DNA of 64,000 bases from Lactiplantibacillus nangangensis. Its GTDB lineage: Bacteria; Bacillota; Bacilli; Lactobacillales; Lactobacillaceae. Where the stretch lies: NCBI RefSeq assembly GCF_005405065.1, contig NZ_BJDI01000008.1, forward strand, positions 62,001 through 126,000, written 5' to 3'. The translations under genes were made by a program, and so were the position numbers. How positions within the stretch are numbered: the stretch's first letter is position 1; every line of letters begins with the position of its first letter. Below the pieces are notes generated by a model that was not told where the DNA came from, did not search any database, and saw only the letters and a list, made by a program, of their open reading frames with translations. Of this stretch, positions 18,219 to 27,962 are shown piece by piece.

Positions 18219-18708
18219 CGAATAGCCACCTCTTTTACTTTCTATCTGGTTAAATGTTAGGCTAGATTGCTCGGTTCGTCAAGACTTTGTCTCAGGGCAC
18301 TGGCACCCGTACCACCAGTTGACATTATGAAGGGTGAAGGGTGAAGGTTACTAGCCCATTCTGCTGCATTAGTGATCAGGCTATGAGAATTGCCGCTTCC
18401 GGTTGTTAACCGTTCTAAGTGCTCAATCCGTTGTTTAAAGTTAATAAAGTTAGTCGCATGAATCTAATTTGGACATAACCAACGTCGGCATCACTGGATT
18501 CACAACAGTTTAGTCACTTTCCATCTTTAGTAACCTAAATAAACTGTCGTGACACAAGACTGCAATGACGGTTGTGCTAATGACTTCAGACTTTTTGCGT
18601 CGTTCTGACAATTTACTGTCACTTCCAAGACCGGTCTCAACTAATACCAATGGGCTGAATAACCAGACACCATCAGCGACATCCGGAAACCACAATCTAC
18701 CCTTTGAA
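18219..18708. other. Intergenic stretch with no supported gene
   Basis: About 490 bases between ylbG and the pycA terminator. I see a short direct repeat (AAGGGTG-like, about 18330-18347) and a weak minus-strand ORF (18510-18695) without a convincing ribosome site or family resemblance. The ylbG promoter should lie at its left end. A gene remnant is possible but cannot be shown from sequence alone. Confidence 0.5.
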
Positions 18709-18758
18709 TAAAAAAATGATCGATAATTACCAGCAGCTAACTAGTAATTACCGACCAT
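18709..18758 (-). terminator. Terminator after pycA
   Basis: A 15-bp stem (18716-18730 with 18744-18758), in which two mismatches on the plus strand become G-U pairs on the minus-strand transcript, is followed by seven T residues. This shows that it works in the minus direction. Confidence 0.87.
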
Positions 18759-18806
18759 TTTGTTTGATTAGTCTAAGATAACCAATTTAAGCGTCGCGAA
18801 ACAACT

Positions 18807-21800
18807 TTATTTAGGCGTGATTTCAAGTAATAAATCATCCGTCTGAATAACATCACCAGCACTGACATAGGTGTGTTCAATGATCCCATCTTCTGGTGCT
18901 TGGATCGTCGTTTCCATCTTCATCGCTTCAGTAACTAGCAATGGTTGACCCTTCTTGACTGTCTCGCCCTTCTTAACGAGTAATTTCAAGACAGAACCGC
19001 TCATCGTCGCCCCAACTTCATTTTCGTTCGTTGGTTCGGCTTTCCGGGTGCTGGCTGACGTTTGATGAACTGAATTATCCTTCACCGTGATTTCTTGGTT
19101 CTGACCATTGATACTAAAGTATAAGGTCCGAATCCCATCGACATCCGGTTCGCTAACTTGGTTCAACTTGACGATCATCGTCTTACCACGAGCCAATTCA
19201 ACATTGACCGTTTCGCCTAAACGCATCCCTTGGAAGAACGTTGGCGTATCTAATAAGGACACATGCCCGTATTGCTTATGTTGGGCTTGATATTCCAAGA
19301 AGACTTTTGGATATAAGATATAGCTCAAGACTTCTTGTTTGGAAGGTTCATGCCCAATCTTAGGTGCTAACTCAGCCTTCGTCGCTTCAAAGTCAGCTGG
19401 CTTGGCCAAAGAACCTGGCCGTACCGTTAACCCTTGACGATTCTTCAACACGATCTTTTGCAACTTCTTTGGGAAGCCGCCGACCGGTTGGCCAATATTT
19501 CCAGCGAAGAAATTAATGACTGATTCAGGGAAGTCTAACTTCTCCCCGTGATCGTAGACATCATCGGGTGTTAAATTATTTTCAATCATGAAGAGTGCCA
19601 TATCACCAACAACTTTGGAACTTGGCGTGACTTTGATAATATCCCCAAACATGTCATTGACGGTCGCATACATTTCTTTAACTTCTTCCCAACGATCGCC
19701 GAGCCCTAAAGCTTTGGCCTGTTGTTGTAAGTTCGAATATTGCCCGCCTGGCATTTGAGTTTGATAAATATCGGTCTGTGGACCCGTCATCCCATTTGAG
19801 AAGTCTTGGTAATAAGGCCGAATCCCTTGCCAGTAACGATTAATGGCTTCAACATTGTTGATATCTACCGCTGGTTGGCGATCATTATGCGCTAAGGCAT
19901 AGTATAAAGAACTCATCGATGGTTGACTCGTCGTCCCTGACAAGGCACTGGCCGCAACATCCACAACATCGACCCCAGCTTCAACGGCCCGTGCATAGGT
20001 AAAGATCCCATTCCCAGTCGTATCGTGAGTATGCAAGTGGACTGGCACGTCCAAAGCATCTTTCAATGTCGCCACAAGTTCATAAGCCGCTTCTGGCTTC
20101 AAAACGCCGGCCATATCCTTGATGGCAATAATATCAGAGCCTGCAGATTGTAGATCTAACGCTAATTGTTTGTAGTAAGCCAAGGAATATTTTTTGCGTT
20201 TTGGATCCATGATATCGCCAGTATAACAAATCGTCCCTTCGGCGATCTTACCGGTTTCTTTGACTGCTTGAATACTCTTTTCCATTTGAGGAACCCAGTT
20301 CAAACTATCGAAGATCCGGAAGACATCGATTCCACTTTTTGCTGATTCCAAAATAAATTCGCGAATCACGTTATCTGGATAGTTCTGGTAACCGACCGCA
20401 TTACTCCCACGGAATAACATCTGGAATAACGTCCGTGGCATCGCAGTCCGCAATTTACGCAGCCGATCCCAAGGGTTTTCATTTAAGAAGCGAAAAGCGA
20501 CATCAAAGGTCGCGCCGCCCCACATTTCATAGGAGAATAGCTCTGGTAACGCCTTTTGTGACGCTTCCGCGACGGCTAACATATCCTTAGTCCGCATCCG
20601 GGTCGCAAATAAACTTTGGTGTGCATCCCGCATCGTTGTGTCAGTTAATAACACTTCTTTTTTAGCTAATAACCAACTTTGTAAGCCAGCGACACCTTGT
20701 TCATCCAAGACGTCCTTGGCGGTCACAATCTTTTTATCGATAGGCGCAAAGTTATCTTTGAACTCAACATCTGGATAGTATTTCTTCGAATGTTGGGCCA
20801 CGTCGGCAAACCCATTGACCGTAGTATTCCCAATATACTTCAACATTTTATCTTCTTGTTGTGTATCATCTGGGAAGTTAAACAACTCTGGGGTGTTGTC
20901 GATAAAACGGGTATTGGCTTGGCCAGCTTGGAAAGTTGGATGGTCGATCACATTCAACATAAATGGAATATTGGTCTTCACGCCACGAATATCGAACTCA
21001 ACTAGGACCCGGCGCATTTTATGCACAGCGGCCTTGAAATTACGCGCCACGACACAGGCTTTAACTAGTAAGGAATCAAAGTATGGTGTGACCACGGCGC
21101 CAGAGTAAGTATTCCCGGCATCCAAACGAACCCCGTTACCACCTGGTGACCGATAAGTTTCAATTCGACCAGTATCCGGCATGAAATCGTTCGCTGGATC
21201 TTCAGTGGTGACCCGGCATTGAATCGCAGCCCCTTTGTAAGTCAACGCATCTTGATGTGGCAAATGTAAATCTTCAAATAAATCACCGCCCATGGCAATC
21301 TTTAATTGTGCATGCACGATATCGATTTCGGTGATCATTTCAGTCACGGTGTGTTCAACTTGAACCCGTGGATTAACTTCCATGAAGTAGAACTTGTCAC
21401 CTTCAACTAAGAATTCAACCGTGGCGGCATTCAGATAATGGACATGCTTCATTAAACGAACAGCAGCATCACAAATGTTTTGCCGTAATTCAATTGGCAA
21501 CGCAACCGCTGGCGCAAATTCAATCACCTTTTGGTTACGACGTTGCACAGAGCAGTCCCGTTCGAATAAGTGCAAAATATTGCCATGGGAGTCCCCTAAA
21601 ATTTGGACTTCAATGTGCTTTGGGTGGGCAATGAATTTTTCTAAGTAAATTTCGTCGTCACCAAAGGACTGCATCGCTTCTGAACGCGCCCGATCAAAAG
21701 CTTCTTGTAATTCGGAAGCTTCATGAACGATCCGCATCCCACGACCACCACCGCCCATCGCGGCCTTGATCATGATTGGGAAACCATACTTTTGCGTAAA

Positions 21801-22238
21801 TTGGAGTGCTTCGTTTAAACTCGTTACCGGATGTGTCGTACTAGGAATCGTTGCGACGCCAGCATCGGCAGCGACTTGCTTCGCGGTGATCTTGTCACCA
21901 AACATTTCCAATTGTTCCGGTGTCGGGCCGATAAAGGTCAAGCCTTCTTCAGCACAACGCCGCGCAAAAGTTGCATTTTCAGATAAGAAACCATAGCCGG
22001 GATGAATCGCGTCGACTTGGTTTTCTTTGGCAATCCGAATAATGTCTTCAATATCGAGATAAGCTGCGATTGGTGCGAGGCCTTCACCGACTAAGTACGC
22101 TTCATCAGCCTTAAAACGGTGAACGGAAAATTCATCTTCTTTGGCGTAAATTGCCACGGTCTGCAGGCCTAATTCATGACAAGCCCGAATCACCCGCGTC
22201 GCAATTTCACCACGGTTAGCAATTAATACTTTCTTCAC
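18807..22238 (-). CDS. pycA: Pyruvate carboxylase
   Basis: 1143 residues. Biotin enzyme that carboxylates pyruvate to oxaloacetate, feeding aspartate synthesis in organisms with an incomplete TCA cycle (family knowledge). Domains in order: biotin carboxylase (about 1-450; GGGGRGMR, EVNPRVQVEHTVTE), carboxyltransferase (about 530-800; LLTDTTMRDAHQSL, ATFDVAFRFL, HTHDTTGNG), allosteric/conserved domain, and biotin carrier domain with EAMKMET, Lys1107 biotinylated. GTG start with GAGGGG upstream, 31 bases after ftsW. Full length. Confidence 0.98.
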   Translation of the reverse strand: MKKVLIANRGEIATRVIRACHELGLQTVAIYAKEDEFSVHRFKADEAYLVGEGLAPIAAYLDIEDIIRIAKENQVDAIHPGYGFLSENATFARRCAEEGLTFIGPTPEQLEMFGDKITAKQVAADAGVATIPSTTHPVTSLNEALQFTQKYGFPIMIKAAMGGGGRGMRIVHEASELQEAFDRARSEAMQSFGDDEIYLEKFIAHPKHIEVQILGDSHGNILHLFERDCSVQRRNQKVIEFAPAVALPIELRQNICDAAVRLMKHVHYLNAATVEFLVEGDKFYFMEVNPRVQVEHTVTEMITEIDIVHAQLKIAMGGDLFEDLHLPHQDALTYKGAAIQCRVTTEDPANDFMPDTGRIETYRSPGGNGVRLDAGNTYSGAVVTPYFDSLLVKACVVARNFKAAVHKMRRVLVEFDIRGVKTNIPFMLNVIDHPTFQAGQANTRFIDNTPELFNFPDDTQQEDKMLKYIGNTTVNGFADVAQHSKKYYPDVEFKDNFAPIDKKIVTAKDVLDEQGVAGLQSWLLAKKEVLLTDTTMRDAHQSLFATRMRTKDMLAVAEASQKALPELFSYEMWGGATFDVAFRFLNENPWDRLRKLRTAMPRTLFQMLFRGSNAVGYQNYPDNVIREFILESAKSGIDVFRIFDSLNWVPQMEKSIQAVKETGKIAEGTICYTGDIMDPKRKKYSLAYYKQLALDLQSAGSDIIAIKDMAGVLKPEAAYELVATLKDALDVPVHLHTHDTTGNGIFTYARAVEAGVDVVDVAASALSGTTSQPSMSSLYYALAHNDRQPAVDINNVEAINRYWQGIRPYYQDFSNGMTGPQTDIYQTQMPGGQYSNLQQQAKALGLGDRWEEVKEMYATVNDMFGDIIKVTPSSKVVGDMALFMIENNLTPDDVYDHGEKLDFPESVINFFAGNIGQPVGGFPKKLQKIVLKNRQGLTVRPGSLAKPADFEATKAELAPKIGHEPSKQEVLSYILYPKVFLEYQAQHKQYGHVSLLDTPTFFQGMRLGETVNVELARGKTMIVKLNQVSEPDVDGIRTLYFSINGQNQEITVKDNSVHQTSASTRKAEPTNENEVGATMSGSVLKLLVKKGETVKKGQPLLVTEAMKMETTIQAPEDGIIEHTYVSAGDVIQTDDLLLEITPK

Positions 22239-22269
22239 CAGAAACCCCTCATTTCCAAATTAGATTGAC

Positions 22270-23436
22270 TTAACTTTCCTGACGAACAGCGGATGCTCGC
22301 GCGATTTGTTCAAGCGAGCTCACGTTGAGCACTAACCCGAACGATAGTGTGAGCACCATCATACTGGAACCGCCGTAACTAATGAACGGGAACGTGACCC
22401 CGGTAATCGGGATCAGACCGACGATTCCGCCGACATTAATAAACGCCTGAATGGTCAAATAAGCGGCCACCCCGTAACAAACTAACGTATTAAACGTGTT
22501 GTTGGATCGCACACCGATGTAGATCATCCGACCAACGATCACGAGTAATAATCCCATTACCAACAGAACCCCGAGCAAGCCGAGTTCTTCCGCAGTAATT
22601 GACATAATAAAATCTGTATTAGGCTCTGGTAAATAGCCGCGTTTTTGCAAACTATTCCCAATCCCAACACCGGTCAAACCACCATTTGAAATGGCATAAT
22701 ATGAATTCACCAATTGTGTCCCCGCACCTGAAGCCGTCGTAAATGGATTCAAGAAACCGAGAAAACGCCGCAATTGATAAGAATTCGCTAACACACTTTG
22801 AGGAAGACGACTCATCATGGGAACTAAGACCCACTCAAACCCCACGGCGGCAGTTACGAAGATACCGACCCCATAAAGGTAAGACATCCCGCTGGCAAAT
22901 AAGATCACTGCCGCAATCGCCAAGTTGATCGTGGCGCCCCCAATATCAGGCTGGATCACGATCAACACGATCATGACCCCGAGCATCGCTAACTGCGCAT
23001 TTAAATCCCGTAATTTGGCCACACCTAGGCGCCGTTCACGCTGCGCAATCATTGTTGAAAGGTACACGATCAAATAAAACTTACAAAACTCGGCCGGTTG
23101 AATGGACATCGGTCCGAGCACAATCCAGCCAGCCGCCCCATTGATCGATTGACCGAACAATCGCAACCCAACGAGGACAGCCAACATAGCAAATCCTAAA
23201 ATTCCCCATAACTTAGTGCGCTTAAAGTAATCAATCTTTAAGTTCATGCAAAACAAGGTAATCACTAGGCCCCCCAGGACCCAGACGAGCTGACGAAATA
23301 AATAGCTCGTTGGTGATGAGCCAATACCTGCTGCAACGTACGAACTTGAGGAATAAACCATGACGATCCCAATACCACACAAGATGAGGTATGGAATAAA
23401 AAGGACATAGTCCATGTGACGTATTTTTTTTGGCAT
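22270..23436 (-). CDS. ftsW: SEDS peptidoglycan glycosyltransferase, FtsW type
   Basis: About 388 residues with about 10 membrane segments. Polymerises lipid II at the septum together with a class B PBP (family knowledge). Seen: VYSSSSY after helix 1, the GAAGWI loop with IQPAEFCKF, NTDFIMSITAEELG, and the C-terminal PFISYGGSSMM. I chose the ATG at 23436; in-frame TTG at 23445 is also possible with AAGGTGG upstream, GTG at 23451 less so. FtsW rather than RodA is inferred from similarity and because this position next to pycA is the usual place of ftsW in lactobacilli. Confidence 0.9.
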   Translation of the reverse strand: MPKKIRHMDYVLFIPYLILCGIGIVMVYSSSSYVAAGIGSSPTSYLFRQLVWVLGGLVITLFCMNLKIDYFKRTKLWGILGFAMLAVLVGLRLFGQSINGAAGWIVLGPMSIQPAEFCKFYLIVYLSTMIAQRERRLGVAKLRDLNAQLAMLGVMIVLIVIQPDIGGATINLAIAAVILFASGMSYLYGVGIFVTAAVGFEWVLVPMMSRLPQSVLANSYQLRRFLGFLNPFTTASGAGTQLVNSYYAISNGGLTGVGIGNSLQKRGYLPEPNTDFIMSITAEELGLLGVLLVMGLLLVIVGRMIYIGVRSNNTFNTLVCYGVAAYLTIQAFINVGGIVGLIPITGVTFPFISYGGSSMMVLTLSFGLVLNVSSLEQIARASAVRQES

Positions 23437-23585
23437 GACGGTCAATCCCACCTTAAATAATCTGAGTTTATAGAACGTTTCGCCATGACCATTCTATAAA
23501 AGTTCGCTTGCAGTAATTATAGCATAGTCGCAATTACCGCAACCTGTGAAATTGTTAATTTGTGGTTGCTTTTTAAACTTTTTTA

Positions 23586-23619
23586 AACAAAAAAGCGACC
23601 CCATTGAGGAGGTCGCTTT
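23586..23619 (-). terminator. Terminator after typA
   Basis: An 11-bp stem AAAGCGACCTC with one G-U pair and a 6-base loop is followed by six T residues on the minus strand. Confidence 0.88.
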
Positions 23620-23639
23620 GAGTTGAAACGTTGATGCGC

Positions 23640-25478
23640 TTATTTAGCCATCTTACGTTTCTTAGCTTCTTTTTCACGTGAATTCGTATTCAGAATCGTC
23701 TTACGTAAACGGACGTGTTCTGGTGTGATTTCACAATATTCGTCACTATTCAAGAATTCCAATGATTCTTCAAGCGTCAAATGAGTTGGCGTCTTGATTG
23801 TCGCAGTCAAATCCTTGTTTGATGAACGAACGTTGGTCATGTTCTTACCTTTAGTGATATTAACTGAAATATCATTTTCACGGCTATTTTGACCAACAAT
23901 CATCCCTTCATAGACATCGGTACCTGGGTCGACAAAAATCGTCCCACGTTCTTCGATACCCATCGTCGCGTATGTCGTGGTCTTACCTTGGTTAATTGAA
24001 ACTAAGGCACCATTCCGACGACCAGGGTTCCAGTTCTTGATAACTGGCGCATACTTAGCATACGTATGGTTCATGATGCCGTAACCACGCGTTAATGATA
24101 AGAATTCAGTTGAGTAACCGATCAACCCACGTGAAGGAGCCAAGAAAGTCAAACGAGTTTGACCGTTCCCAGTACTTTCCATGTTCTTCATTTCACCCTT
24201 ACGTTGTGACAAGGTATCAATGATGGCACCAGTATATTCGTCAGGCGTATCGATCTGAACAGATTCGAATGGTTCGCTCCGAACGCCGTCAACGTCGCGA
24301 TAAATAACTTCTGGACGAGATGCTTGTAATTCATAACCTTCACGCCGTAACGTTTCGATTAAGATTGATAAATGCAATTCTCCACGACCAGAAACGACCC
24401 ATGAACCAGGTTCGTCAGTATCGTCAACACGTAACGACACATCGGTTTCCAATTCAGACTTCAAACGTAATTCCAATTGACGAGCAGTCACGAATTTACC
24501 TTCTTTACCGGCAAATGGTGATGAGTTCGTCCCAAAGGTCATTTGTAAGGTTGGTTCGTCGATCCGTAAGATTGGTAAAGCTTCTGGATTGCTTGAGTCA
24601 GCAACCGTTTCACCAACGTTAATATCTTCCATCCCAGAAACGGCAACTAAATCACCGGCATGGGCTTCGTTGATTTCCAAACGTTGTAGACCGAAGAAAC
24701 CGAACAACTTGGTTACCCGGAAATTCTTCTTGCTACCATCAAGCTTCATAACAGTAACGCTGTCCCCAACCTTGATCGTTCCACGGAAGACCCGGCCAAT
24801 CCCAACACGACCAACGTAATCATTGTAATCAAGTAAAGCAACTTGGAATTGTAATGATTCGTCAGAGTTATCGATTGGGGCTGGAATCGTCTTGATAATG
24901 GTATCAAAGACTGGTTTCATCGTATGTTCTTGTTTAGCAGGATCTGATTCGTAACTTGACGTCCCGTTTAATGCTGAAACGTAAACAACTGGGAAGTCCA
25001 ATTGTGATTCGTCCGCACCTAATTCGATGAATAAGTCTAGGACTTCATCAACAACTTCTTCAGGACGAGCACCTGGACGGTCAATCTTGTTGATAACCAC
25101 GATAGGTGTCAAATGTTGTTCCAAGGCCTTTTTCAAAACGAAACGGGTTTGTGGCATCGTTCCTTCAAAAGCATCAACAACTAATAAGACCCCATCGACC
25201 ATGCGCATGATCCGTTCAACTTCACCACCGAAGTCAGCATGTCCTGGTGTATCCAAAATATTAATTTGTTTGTCGCCGTAACGTACGGCCGTGTTCTTTG
25301 AAAGGATCGTGATACCGCGTTCCTTTTCAATGGCATTAGTGTCCATCGCCCGATCATCAATCTGGACGTGTTCATCTAAGGTATCCGATTGTTTAAGCAT
25401 TTCGTTAACTAAGGTTGTTTTACCGTGGTCAACGTGGGCAATAATGGCAATGTTGCGGATATCATCTCTAAATTTCAA
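23640..25478 (-). CDS. typA: Ribosome-associated GTPase TypA/BipA
   Basis: 612 residues. Translational GTPase involved in 50S assembly and stress/cold growth (family knowledge). Seen: G1 [42 protein letters not shown], and the EF-G-like C-terminal domains. The TTG at 25476-25478 (M-K-F-R-D-D) is 7 bases after AAAGGAAG and matches the family N-terminus; an ATG at 25496 would add six residues but sits on top of the ribosome site. Confidence 0.96.
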   Translation of the reverse strand: MKFRDDIRNIAIIAHVDHGKTTLVNEMLKQSDTLDEHVQIDDRAMDTNAIEKERGITILSKNTAVRYGDKQINILDTPGHADFGGEVERIMRMVDGVLLVVDAFEGTMPQTRFVLKKALEQHLTPIVVINKIDRPGARPEEVVDEVLDLFIELGADESQLDFPVVYVSALNGTSSYESDPAKQEHTMKPVFDTIIKTIPAPIDNSDESLQFQVALLDYNDYVGRVGIGRVFRGTIKVGDSVTVMKLDGSKKNFRVTKLFGFFGLQRLEINEAHAGDLVAVSGMEDINVGETVADSSNPEALPILRIDEPTLQMTFGTNSSPFAGKEGKFVTARQLELRLKSELETDVSLRVDDTDEPGSWVVSGRGELHLSILIETLRREGYELQASRPEVIYRDVDGVRSEPFESVQIDTPDEYTGAIIDTLSQRKGEMKNMESTGNGQTRLTFLAPSRGLIGYSTEFLSLTRGYGIMNHTYAKYAPVIKNWNPGRRNGALVSINQGKTTTYATMGIEERGTIFVDPGTDVYEGMIVGQNSRENDISVNITKGKNMTNVRSSNKDLTATIKTPTHLTLEESLEFLNSDEYCEITPEHVRLRKTILNTNSREKEAKKRKMAK

Positions 25479-25541
25479 AATTGATCTTCCTTTCATCCTT
25501 CAAAAATTCTAACTATCCGATTGATAGCAGAAATCTTACAT

Positions 25542-25570
25542 ATATTAATACAATCTGGCATCACTATCAA
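25542..25570 (-). promoter_or_regulatory. Candidate typA promoter
   Basis: TTGATA, 17-base spacer, TAATAT on the minus strand, about 65 bases before the typA start. Confidence 0.6.
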
Positions 25571-25630
25571 GTGACACGTGCGCCTTGATTGACGCGTAAT
25601 GCCGTTTTCATCGGCTTTCATCAATTGGCA

Positions 25631-25659
25631 TAAAAAAACTGTGACGGATGGGTCACAGT
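25631..25659 (-). terminator. Terminator after suhB-like gene
   Basis: ACTGTGAC...GTCACAGT, an 8-bp perfect stem with a 6-base loop, followed by seven T residues on the minus strand. Confidence 0.88.
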
Positions 25660-25667
25660 CACACCGT

Positions 25668-26453
25668 TCATCTGACGATTGTCAAAATAGCACGTTGCGC
25701 ACTTTTAGTCGCTATTAGTACAGCACCAGATGATAACATATTTACGGGCTTGCCGTCAACTTGTGAAACAACCAGTCCTAAGGTTTCAGCTAAGACGCGG
25801 CCAGCAGCAAAGTCCCACGGCCGCAAATAAGACAAATAGCCAACGAGTTCACCAGCCAAGACTTGGCTGATTTGAATCCCAGCGCTACCCATGATTCGCG
25901 GCCCCAGACTGGCATGTGCGATTGCTTGCATCTGGTACTTATCATGAATTAGTAGCGGGCCACTCGCGCCAAATAGCCCTGCCGAAAGACCACGATCAGC
26001 AGGTGCCGGTAACGGTTGTTCATTGACAGTGACACCCAAGGCGGGGCCACCAGCATAGAGCCGGTCGCCCATCACGTCGTAAATATAGCCCAAGGTCGGT
26101 TCACCATCAACATAGTACCCGATCATCATCGCAAAATGATCCCGTTGATGGACAAAGTTCATGGTCCCGTCGATGGGATCCACGATCCAAACATGCCCGG
26201 TCATTGACTCAACCGGATCACCCAAGCCCTCTTCACCGAGAATTTTGGCTGCAGGATCAAGTTGGCGTAACGCATGAACTAAAAAATGTTCATTACTTTT
26301 ATCAACGTTGGTCACCAAGTCTTTACGACTCGTCTTTTCAGAGACTGTCAATTGGGTGCCCATCTGTGCTAAGACTTGTGCGCGGGCTTGTCGCATCACT
26401 GCTTGAACAGCTTGATTTAATTGTTGTAATGCTGTATTTGACACCTCTATCAC
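25668..26453 (-). CDS. suhB: Inositol monophosphatase family protein
   Basis: 261 residues. Li+-sensitive, Mg2+-dependent phosphatase fold. Seen: GEEG metal site, DPIDGTMNF (metal-binding aspartates), and RPWDFAAG near the C-terminus. The substrate is not predictable; family members act on inositol phosphate, PAP/FBP or related sugars. The GTG at 26453 abuts the stop of the preceding gene (TAG-GTG). A second in-frame GTG at 26444 has a better-placed AGGTGATAG site and may be the true start. Confidence 0.85.
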   Translation of the reverse strand: MIEVSNTALQQLNQAVQAVMRQARAQVLAQMGTQLTVSEKTSRKDLVTNVDKSNEHFLVHALRQLDPAAKILGEEGLGDPVESMTGHVWIVDPIDGTMNFVHQRDHFAMMIGYYVDGEPTLGYIYDVMGDRLYAGGPALGVTVNEQPLPAPADRGLSAGLFGASGPLLIHDKYQMQAIAHASLGPRIMGSAGIQISQVLAGELVGYLSYLRPWDFAAGRVLAETLGLVVSQVDGKPVNMLSSGAVLIATKSAQRAILTIVR

Positions 26454-26744
26454 CTAGCTTCGATATTGAAAACGTTGTTTATTTGTGGTCTGAGCTGCCT
26501 GCATCGTTTTATAAATGCTGAGTCCAGAAGCCGCTTCAAAGGCACGTGAAAGCTGTTTTTCTTCAGACTTTGAGGTCACGATCGTTTTAAACGCCTGATA
26601 AGCACTTAGTAAGTCAGCTGTTGGCACCGTACTGTCGTTAGCTGCCTCAATCTTTTCATAGAAACGACTCACAGTAATGATTTCGTCAGTCGTCCAGGCG
26701 TCATTCAATGGATATTGGTAATTTTCAGGCCTGTTCATCGTCAT
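26454..26744 (-). CDS. UPF0223 (YktA-like) family protein
   Basis: 96 residues, helical. NRPENYQYPLNDAWTTDEII and VSRFYEKIEAANDS fit the UPF0223 family of small Firmicute proteins of unknown function. The ATG at 26744 has GGGGAG 10 bases upstream; the TTG at 26753 is too close to it. It overlaps the end of the LDH-like gene by 20 bases, so the three genes 27666-25668 form one operon. Confidence 0.8.
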   Translation of the reverse strand: MTMNRPENYQYPLNDAWTTDEIITVSRFYEKIEAANDSTVPTADLLSAYQAFKTIVTSKSEEKQLSRAFEAASGLSIYKTMQAAQTTNKQRFQYRS

Positions 26745-27666
26745 TTTGGTCAAACTCCCCTGCTTCTACGCGGTCTAAATCATGCCGGACTTGACCAGCA
26801 ATTTCCGCATATTCTTTTTGTTCTTCATCTGACAAGACCATGTCTGCCAAACGTTTTATCCCATTAGCACTAATGAGCACTGGCGACGCTAAGCCAACCA
26901 GTTGGTCATCCGCGATCGTTTGAACATTTGTGACCGTCCCAATAAATGGGGCCTGATCGTAAAACGCTCGTAAGACTTGTACTAATGCTAACACACTCAA
27001 CGTTTGATTGGTAACGATTGCTGGTTCGTCGATGCGTTCCTGGTCAGCGCCCATCTCATCGGCGCCGAAGCTAATGTCTTGGTTGGCCAGATAAGTCAGC
27101 ACTGGTGCGGGTCCAATATAAGAACGGCTCCATGAGATCAAGTGCTCGCGAGCAGTCCCGACGACAAACGCGTGGACATCACTCGCCCCAACATTTAACT
27201 GATCTTGTAATAGCCGCTCAAGCAGTCGACTCTGGGGTAACGTGCCTAAGCCGAGCACCCGTTGATGATCGACCCCACTAAAACGGGCGGCCAAGACGCT
27301 GAGTACCGCATCATTGCTCCCAGTCAGCACTAATTTGCCATTAAACCCAGCGGCCATCGCCGTATTGATAAATTGACGAAATAAAGGCAACGTCGCCTGT
27401 AGATCGGCTTCAACATCTCGGTCGGCGGCCAAAGGGACTAGATTGCCGATGATTAACGCATCAGCTTGTGAATAATCAGGTTTTGCGGGTGCCTGCAAAG
27501 TAAAGTGACGGCAGGCAGCACTCGCTGTAATCAGAGATTGATAACGCGGTGTCTCGTCGGTTGCTGCAGCGACGATCAAGTTCAATGGCAGATCCTTGGC
27601 CATTGCAATTAAAATGAGTTGTTGTACGAATTCAAATAAGCCACGAATAATAACTGTATTGTTCAT
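26725..27666 (-). CDS. Lactate/malate dehydrogenase-like protein, probably inactive
   Basis: 313 residues. The segment KLVLTGSNDAVLSVLAARFSG then RVLGLGTLPQSRLLERL matches the LDH/MDH pattern including the substrate-binding arginine region. However the N-terminal GxGxxG NAD loop is replaced by IIRGLFEFV, and the catalytic G-E-H-G-D-S loop is replaced by VVGTAREHLISWS. It therefore looks like an LDH-fold paralogue that lost normal dehydrogenase chemistry (inference). The ATG at 27666 has a perfect GGGAGG site; the ORF extension to 27720 is not needed. The acidic tail EFDQNDDEQA is unusual for the family. First gene of the operon with UPF0223 and suhB. Confidence 0.7.
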   Translation of the reverse strand: MNNTVIIRGLFEFVQQLILIAMAKDLPLNLIVAAATDETPRYQSLITASAACRHFTLQAPAKPDYSQADALIIGNLVPLAADRDVEADLQATLPLFRQFINTAMAAGFNGKLVLTGSNDAVLSVLAARFSGVDHQRVLGLGTLPQSRLLERLLQDQLNVGASDVHAFVVGTAREHLISWSRSYIGPAPVLTYLANQDISFGADEMGADQERIDEPAIVTNQTLSVLALVQVLRAFYDQAPFIGTVTNVQTIADDQLVGLASPVLISANGIKRLADMVLSDEEQKEYAEIAGQVRHDLDRVEAGEFDQNDDEQA

Positions 27667-27900
27667 GAAATTCCTCCCAACTTTCGCTAATAATTGTACC
27701 TGAGCTGTCAACTTATTCAAGTAAAGTTTAAGTAAATCCTTACCCTTTTGTCACATTAATCAGGATTGCCAACTGTTTACGAAGTTAAACTTTTTTATGT
27801 AAGCTCATGCGCCGGTCGTACAGACCTTGAACAGCATAACACCACCGCTGATATCATGCGGCATTTTTGACTTATCCGGCGATCGACCAGTTCATGAGCA

Positions 27901-27934
27901 AAACAAAAGTTTGAGACCCTTAAGCCTCAAACTT
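27901..27934 (-). terminator. Terminator after pdhD
   Basis: AAGTTTGAG...CTCAAACTT, a 9-bp stem with a 10-base loop, followed by TTGTTTTG on the minus strand. The remaining DNA between 27667 and 27900 contains the likely promoter of the LDH-like gene (TTGAAT, 16 bases, TACAAT) and nothing else I can support. Confidence 0.78.
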
Positions 27935-27962
27935 CTGCATCGAATCGTTAAATTTGTCGAAT

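Noticed and set aside
18510-18695. 61-codon ORF in the ylbG-pycA gap
   Set aside because: No clear ribosome site, unusual composition, and no family; treated as chance.
23437-23451. GTG start for ftsW five codons upstream
   Set aside because: The ribosome site overlaps this codon; ATG 23436 or TTG 23445 are better placed.
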